From Chitinophaga hostae (GTDB lineage Bacteria > Bacteroidota > Bacteroidia > Chitinophagales > Chitinophagaceae), in assembly GCF_018224885.1 (NCBI RefSeq), contig NZ_JAGTXB010000013.1, forward strand, positions 140,795 to 204,794: a stretch of 64,000 nucleotides of DNA. Direction: 5' to 3'. The notes under the pieces are model-generated. The model was not told the DNA's origin, made no database searches, and saw only the letters and a program-made list of their open reading frames with translations. The number at the start of each line of letters is the position of its first letter. Within the stretch, counting starts at the first letter, position 1. Both the position numbers and the translations under genes were made by a program. Positions 60,520 through 64,000 of the stretch are shown here, piece by piece.

Positions 60520-60545
60520 GTTAACAGCTAACAGCTAACAGCTGG
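60520..60545 (-). repeat. TTAGCNN heptad tract (minus-strand sense) at the MerR gene end
   Basis: GTTAA 60520, GCTAA 60527 and 60534, GCTGG 60541, period 7. On the minus strand it spells QLLAVSC and the TAA stop of the MerR-family gene. The adjacent AGCTGGTTCGCTA is the inverse of the sequence found at the sigma gene end near 22824. Confidence 0.85.
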
Positions 60546-61384
60546 TTCGCTATCTCCACGTTAGGTGGCAGCGGCTCCGTCAGTAACCGGGTTTGCGGAC
60601 CGGCCAGCCATATTTTTACACCGGGATACAGCTCACTAAGTTGGCGGGCAAACCCATTCATGGCGGCTTTGGTGGTATTGGTAAGCAAATGGGTGTAAAT
60701 ATGTGTGACCTTCTTTGCCTGCATAAAAGGAGCCAGGTCGGCTAACGGCACATTGGGTCCGAAGCTGGTAACCATTTTGCCCTGCTTTTTCAACAGGTAT
60801 TGTACATACAGTAACGGGATCTCGTGAAATTCACCTTCCGGTAAAAATAACAGGAAGTGCTCTGCGGCAGCGTAATTCATTGGCTGCCCGTCAATAGCCG
60901 TCATTATTTTGGTGCGGATAATACTGGAAGAAAAATGTTCCTGTGCAGGTATCACCTGGCCGGTTAGCCACAATACGCCTATTTTTTCAAGAAAAGGATA
61001 AATTACCCCGGTAATACATTTTTCAAACCCCAGGTGCAATACCTGGCTGTAAAAGATCCGCTCAAAACGTTGATGGTCGTAATCCAGGGTGGCCGCTATC
61101 AGCTCATTCACCGGCAACAGGGAGGATTTCCCGGCTACTGCAATTTCAAGGGAAAGTTGATTCTGCTCAGGTTCTGACAAAGCAGCTATGCGCGAGATCT
61201 TCATCCCGTGGTGGTATAAATAGGCAATGCGCAGCAACGTTTTCAGGTCATCACTATCATATGTTCTGTGATTGGTGTCTTTTCGCCTGGCCTGGAAAAG
61301 TGAGTAACGTTGCTCCCAGATCCTGATCGTATGTGCCTTTATACCGGTAAAGTTTTCAATATCCTTAATAGTAAATGTATTCAA
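60521..61384 (-). CDS. MerR-family regulator with cobalamin-binding-like domain (CarH-like)
   Basis: 287 residues from a TTG start (the frame has no nearby ATG and a stop lies shortly upstream). MerR winged helix: FTIKDIENFTGIKAHTIRIWEQRYSLF...RTYDSDDLKTLLRIAYLYHHGMKISRI (1-70). A four-helix bundle follows with W139-x9-E149-H150 (WLTGQVIPAQEH), the light-sensing motif of CarH, and then a Rossmann-like domain where EGEFHEIPLL keeps the cobalt-ligand His (His187) although the usual DxHxxG glycine is Pro. It may therefore be an adenosylcobalamin photoreceptor controlling carotenoid or DNA repair genes, but none adjoins. A -7-like TAAATTTG lies at 61404-61411 on its strand. Confidence 0.9.
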   Translation of the reverse strand: MNTFTIKDIENFTGIKAHTIRIWEQRYSLFQARRKDTNHRTYDSDDLKTLLRIAYLYHHGMKISRIAALSEPEQNQLSLEIAVAGKSSLLPVNELIAATLDYDHQRFERIFYSQVLHLGFEKCITGVIYPFLEKIGVLWLTGQVIPAQEHFSSSIIRTKIMTAIDGQPMNYAAAEHFLLFLPEGEFHEIPLLYVQYLLKKQGKMVTSFGPNVPLADLAPFMQAKKVTHIYTHLLTNTTKAAMNGFARQLSELYPGVKIWLAGPQTRLLTEPLPPNVEIANQLLAVSC

Positions 61385-61403
61385 CGCAGGTATAGTAAAA
61401 AGT

Positions 61404-61411
61404 CAAATTTA
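61404..61411 (-). promoter_or_regulatory. -7 box (TAAATTTG) of the MerR gene
   Basis: Exact TAnnTTTG on the minus strand, 19 bases before the TTG start at 61384. This supports TTG as the true start, since a transcript beginning here offers no other start codon in frame. Confidence 0.5.
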
Positions 61412-61523
61412 GTTAATTCATTTGTGCCTGCCCTATATGGATAAAAATTATAATAAACGATCTTTTAATCTATTTTTAAGAAAACTTTTGTAAAGTAATC
61501 GTTACGGGCAAGCGACAGAATAT

Positions 61524-61531
61524 TATATTTG
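61524..61531 (+). promoter_or_regulatory. -7 box (TATATTTG) of the signal peptidase gene
   Basis: Exact TAnnTTTG, 30 bases before the ATG at 61562. No TTTG at the ideal -33 distance; the nearest lies further upstream. Confidence 0.5.
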
Positions 61532-61561
61532 CCTTTTTAAGCATCTAATAAGCGTAACTGA

Positions 61562-62758
61562 ATGAACCTGGCATTTTGGAAAAAAAACAAAGACAGTCAG
61601 CCTAAGAAAAAGAAATCTGCGGTTAGAGAATGGTTAGACGCTGGTATCTTCGCTATTATAGCAGCCACCCTTATCCGCACCTTTATTTTTGAGGCCTATA
61701 CGATCCCGACCCCCTCTATGGAAAAGACCTTACTTGTAAACGATTTTCTGTTTGTAAGCAAGATCAGTTACGGTCCACGTATCCCAATGACCCCCCTGGC
61801 AGTGCCTTTTGTGCATCATACCCTGCCTTTTACAAAATCTGCCAAAGCTTATTCTGAAGCGGTTAAATGGAAATACAGGCGTTTACCCGGCTTTTCCGAT
61901 ATTAAACGCTACGATGTGGTGGTATTCAACTTCCCGGAAGGAGATACCGTAGCCATAGATTCACCGGATCCGAGCTACTATAACATGGTAAGGGCTACTG
62001 GCTGGCAGTCTGTTCAGAACTCCTACGAAATCGTTCAGCGCCCGGTAGATAAACGCGAAAACTATATCAAACGTTGCATGGCGCAAGCCGGCGATACCCT
62101 GAAGATCATTGATGGCGCTGTTTATATCAACGGACAGGCAGCACCGGTACCTCCAGGCAGTCAGCATAAATACATCGTGGAAACAACCGGCGATCAGCTG
62201 AACGCCAGCCGTCTCGAAGAATTGGGCATTGCTACCACTGCGCCGGACTTTTACCAGATCGATGGCAGCAAATTCCTCTACAACCTGACACCAGCCAACG
62301 TGGCAGCACTGAAGCAATTCCCGATCGTTAAAAATATAACGATCTATGAAGATGCTAATTTTGGAGACTTTAACTATAACAGCATTTTCCCCCATGATAC
62401 CGCACATTTCAAATGGACAGATGAAAACTTCGGCCCTATGTATGTGCCTAAGAAGGGAGTTACCGTAAAGCTGGAAGAAAGTAACATTGCTTTATACGAC
62501 CGCATCATCCGTGTATATGAAGGCAACACACTGGAAAGAAAAGATGGAAAGTTTATTATCAATGGTCAACCCGCTGATACCTACACTTTCAAAATGAACT
62601 ACTACTGGATGATGGGGGATAACCGTAATAACTCGCTGGACTCCCGTTTCTGGGGCTTTGTGCCGGAAGATCACGTGGTAGGCAAGGCATGGCTTATCTG
62701 GATGAGCTACGGAGAAGGGGGCATTCGCTGGAGCCGTATCTTTAGAAATATTAAGTAA
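61562..62758 (+). CDS. lepB: Signal peptidase I
   Basis: 398-residue inner-membrane serine protease that removes signal peptides from exported proteins. One N-terminal transmembrane helix (WLDAGIFAIIAATLIRTFIF, about 25-43), then the catalytic Ser52 in AYTIPTPSMEKTLLVNDFLFV and the general base Lys170 in RENYIKRCMAQAGDTL. Box E is MMGDNRNNSLDSRFWGFVPEDHVVGKAWLIWMSY. An insertion of about 130 residues separates the Lys box from the last box, as is usual in Bacteroidota LepB. It serves the many exported proteins of the cell. Confidence 0.96.
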   Translation: MNLAFWKKNKDSQPKKKKSAVREWLDAGIFAIIAATLIRTFIFEAYTIPTPSMEKTLLVNDFLFVSKISYGPRIPMTPLAVPFVHHTLPFTKSAKAYSEAVKWKYRRLPGFSDIKRYDVVVFNFPEGDTVAIDSPDPSYYNMVRATGWQSVQNSYEIVQRPVDKRENYIKRCMAQAGDTLKIIDGAVYINGQAAPVPPGSQHKYIVETTGDQLNASRLEELGIATTAPDFYQIDGSKFLYNLTPANVAALKQFPIVKNITIYEDANFGDFNYNSIFPHDTAHFKWTDENFGPMYVPKKGVTVKLEESNIALYDRIIRVYEGNTLERKDGKFIINGQPADTYTFKMNYYWMMGDNRNNSLDSRFWGFVPEDHVVGKAWLIWMSYGEGGIRWSRIFRNIK

Positions 62759-62790
62759 GTAATTGTCGCTAAATATAATTTAAAGTAACT

Positions 62791-62817
62791 TACGGACCGG
62801 CATATCGCCGGTCCGTA
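62791..62817. terminator. Hairpin after lepB
   Basis: 11-bp perfect stem TACGGACCGGC / GCCGGTCCGTA (62791-62801 with 62807-62817), 5-base loop. The T-run after it is weak (GTTGTCT), so it may stabilise or attenuate rather than fully terminate. Confidence 0.6.
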
Positions 62818-62878
62818 GTTGTCTCAGCCCCCGCAATAACTGCCGGAAAAACGACCCAAAAAACTTTACATCGCTGAT

Positions 62879-63367
62879 ATGGAAAAACAATTGCTGCATA
62901 TAGAATACCTGGTATACAACGATATCAACGGCCTGGATGATGCAGATGCCTGGTTACTGAAAGAGGCAAGGGAAGTTACTGCCCACGCTTATGCACCGTA
63001 TTCACGTTTCCAGGTAGGTGCAGTGATCCGGCTGGCTAACGGTGAAATAGTGGCAGGCTCCAACCAGGAAAATGCCTCTTTCCCTATCGGTATTTGTGCA
63101 GAACGTGTAGCGCTGGCTTCTGCTGCTTCTGTATATCCCAATATTGATATCGATACCATCGCTATCAGTTATCACAATATCAATGGCGATAGCTCGCACC
63201 CCATTTCTCCCTGCGGTATGTGCCGGCAGGCCATTTCAGAATATGAAATGAAGCAGAACAGCCCTATCAGGCTTGTGTTAGGCGGCCTTAGCGGAAACGT
63301 ATATGTGATCAACCGTGCCAATGACCTGCTGCCACTCTCTTTCAGTGGAGAGGAGCTAAACAGGTAA
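62879..63367 (+). CDS. cdd: Cytidine deaminase
   Basis: 162-residue zinc enzyme of pyrimidine salvage, converting cytidine and deoxycytidine to uridine forms. Substrate loop AYAPYSRFQVGAVI; zinc and catalytic residues Cys73 and Glu75 in IGICAERVALASA, and Cys112 and Cys115 in ISPCGMCRQAISEY. NQENASFP precedes the first zinc ligand as in the homotetrameric class. The length is slightly above the 130-136 typical of that class because of an N-terminal extension of about 25 residues. Confidence 0.96.
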   Translation: MEKQLLHIEYLVYNDINGLDDADAWLLKEAREVTAHAYAPYSRFQVGAVIRLANGEIVAGSNQENASFPIGICAERVALASAASVYPNIDIDTIAISYHNINGDSSHPISPCGMCRQAISEYEMKQNSPIRLVLGGLSGNVYVINRANDLLPLSFSGEELNR

Positions 63368-63406
63368 TATCGTTATATATCATTTATTTCTATTTAAACA
63401 ATAGCA

Positions 63407-63434
63407 TTTGTAAATTATTTAATATATATATTTG
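63407..63434 (+). promoter_or_regulatory. Promoter upstream of the small exported protein
   Basis: -33 TTTG at 63407-63410 and -7 TATATTTG at 63427-63434, spacing 16 bases, slightly shorter than ideal. Start codon is 26 bases after the -7 box. Confidence 0.55.
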
Positions 63435-63460
63435 TCGGCGCCGCTAAAGCACCGCGACCT

Positions 63461-63862
63461 ATGAAACCCAGCCAGCTTTCCATCAGTATTTGTTCCATTT
63501 TGCTATCTACTGTCATGTATAGTGAACCGGCGGCTTGTTACTTTGATAAGCAACAAGAAAAGGCGGTAAACTACCGGTCAGGTATATACGCTGATAAAGA
63601 TACGCTTGACATAGTGGCACGGAATCAGCGTTTGGCACACGACTTGTATGACAGGGGACTTTTTAAACGGGCAATTGTGCAATGGAAAAAAGTGCTGCAC
63701 TTGCAACCATCCAATGCTTTTGCTATGTTTATGCTTGGAAAATCGTATATGGGTGCGGGTGAGCAGGAAAGGGGAGAGGCCCTGTGTGATAAAGCTATCT
63801 TGTTGGAAGAACAACCGTCAACTACCGATAAAATCATTTGCCACAGTGTAGAAGGGTTTTAA
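63461..63862 (+). CDS. Small exported TPR-like protein
   Basis: 133 residues with an N-terminal hydrophobic segment (SQLSISICSILLSTVMYSEPAAC) that could be a signal peptide; EPAAC is a weak lipobox at best. Residues about 60-115 (NQRLAHDLYDRGLFKRAIVQWKKVLHLQPSNAFAMFMLGKSYMGAGEQERGEALCDKAILL) form roughly one and a half to two tetratricopeptide repeats, a protein-binding fold. The family and partner are unknown. The gene is alone between cytidine deaminase and the window end. Confidence 0.75.
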   Translation: MKPSQLSISICSILLSTVMYSEPAACYFDKQQEKAVNYRSGIYADKDTLDIVARNQRLAHDLYDRGLFKRAIVQWKKVLHLQPSNAFAMFMLGKSYMGAGEQERGEALCDKAILLEEQPSTTDKIICHSVEGF

Positions 63863-63923
63863 ACAGCGCATAAAGGATAGGCAAGCTCCTTTTTTCGTTG
63901 CTGCTTACTGTGGTATTTTCTTC

Positions 63924-63990
63924 GGCAGCTTCGGCCACGGCGGCCGCAAGCTGCCAGCGCTGCGATCCGTAAGGCCCGCAGCGTTTTTAT
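63924..63990 (+). terminator. Two GC-rich hairpins near the window end
   Basis: First hairpin GGCAGCTT...AAGCTGCC (63924-63931 with 63948-63955) with further CGGCC/GGCCG pairing inside; second CGCTGCG/CGCAGCG (63958-63964 with 63977-63983) followed by TTTTTATT. The second has terminator form for the plus strand. No convincing reading frame is seen from 63863 to 64000. Confidence 0.5.
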
Positions 63991-64000
63991 TAAAAAGAAA

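Noticed and set aside
63863..64000. Start or end of a further gene at the right edge
   Set aside because: One minus-strand frame stays open, but its translation is Arg-rich low-complexity and the stretch is dominated by GC-rich hairpins, so no gene is called.

Overview
The window comes from a member of the Bacteroidota, most likely a Chitinophaga-like soil or plant-associated bacterium. The grounds are four SusC/SusD outer-membrane uptake pairs, ECF sigma/FecR regulators, STN-domain TonB receptors, a LytS/LytTR system, DUF5117-type zinc proteases, and -7 boxes of the form TAnnTTFG-style (TAnnTTTG), the Bacteroidota consensus. No rRNA, tRNA, CRISPR array, transposase or prophage was seen.

Layout. 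1-8438: tail of an unknown gene, then a minus-strand cluster sigma - FecR - SusC - SusD - Endo H-like GH18 lipoprotein, which looks like an inducible locus for freeing and importing N-glycans. 8740-11754: AT-rich accessory island with a DUF4240 gene, an unknown acidic protein, a three-gene toxin - antitoxin - SecB-like chaperone (TAC) module with its own operator, and an HxlR regulator. 11759-16675: oxidoreductase, secreted lipocalin-like protein, gamma-glutamyltranspeptidase, DinB and Dabb proteins. 16925-22157: LytS kinase - DUF4407 membrane protein - LytTR regulator operon, then a TetR gene and an alpha/beta hydrolase sharing an operator motif. 22236-37847: ECF sigma factor, zinc metalloprotease, SusC/SusD, FecR, a second SusC/SusD and a thioredoxin-fold protein, probably a peptide-scavenging locus. 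37879-48746: radical SAM enzyme, sugar isomerase-like protein, dienelactone hydrolase, FAD oxidase, an unusual lipoprotein FecR, proline dehydrogenase and a fourth SusC/SusD pair. 49073-63862: mostly housekeeping genes: thyA-folA, dnaG, thiolase, PDH E1 beta, cysE-cysM, GrpB, an NtrC-type protein lacking a DNA-binding domain, a CarH-like MerR protein, signal peptidase I and cytidine deaminase.

The most interesting items are: (1) the TAC module, whose antitoxin carries a C-terminal extension suited to chaperone addiction; (2) four copies of a 190-230 bp long-palindrome element, always directly behind a plus-strand gene and in the same orientation, with an inner stem that changes sequence but keeps its pairing; and (3) period-7 repeats (TTAGCNN) sitting at gene ends, where they supply the stop codon and last residues of several unrelated proteins. 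Three consecutive heptads put TAG in all three frames. All functional statements rest on reading the sequence and family knowledge; no search was run.
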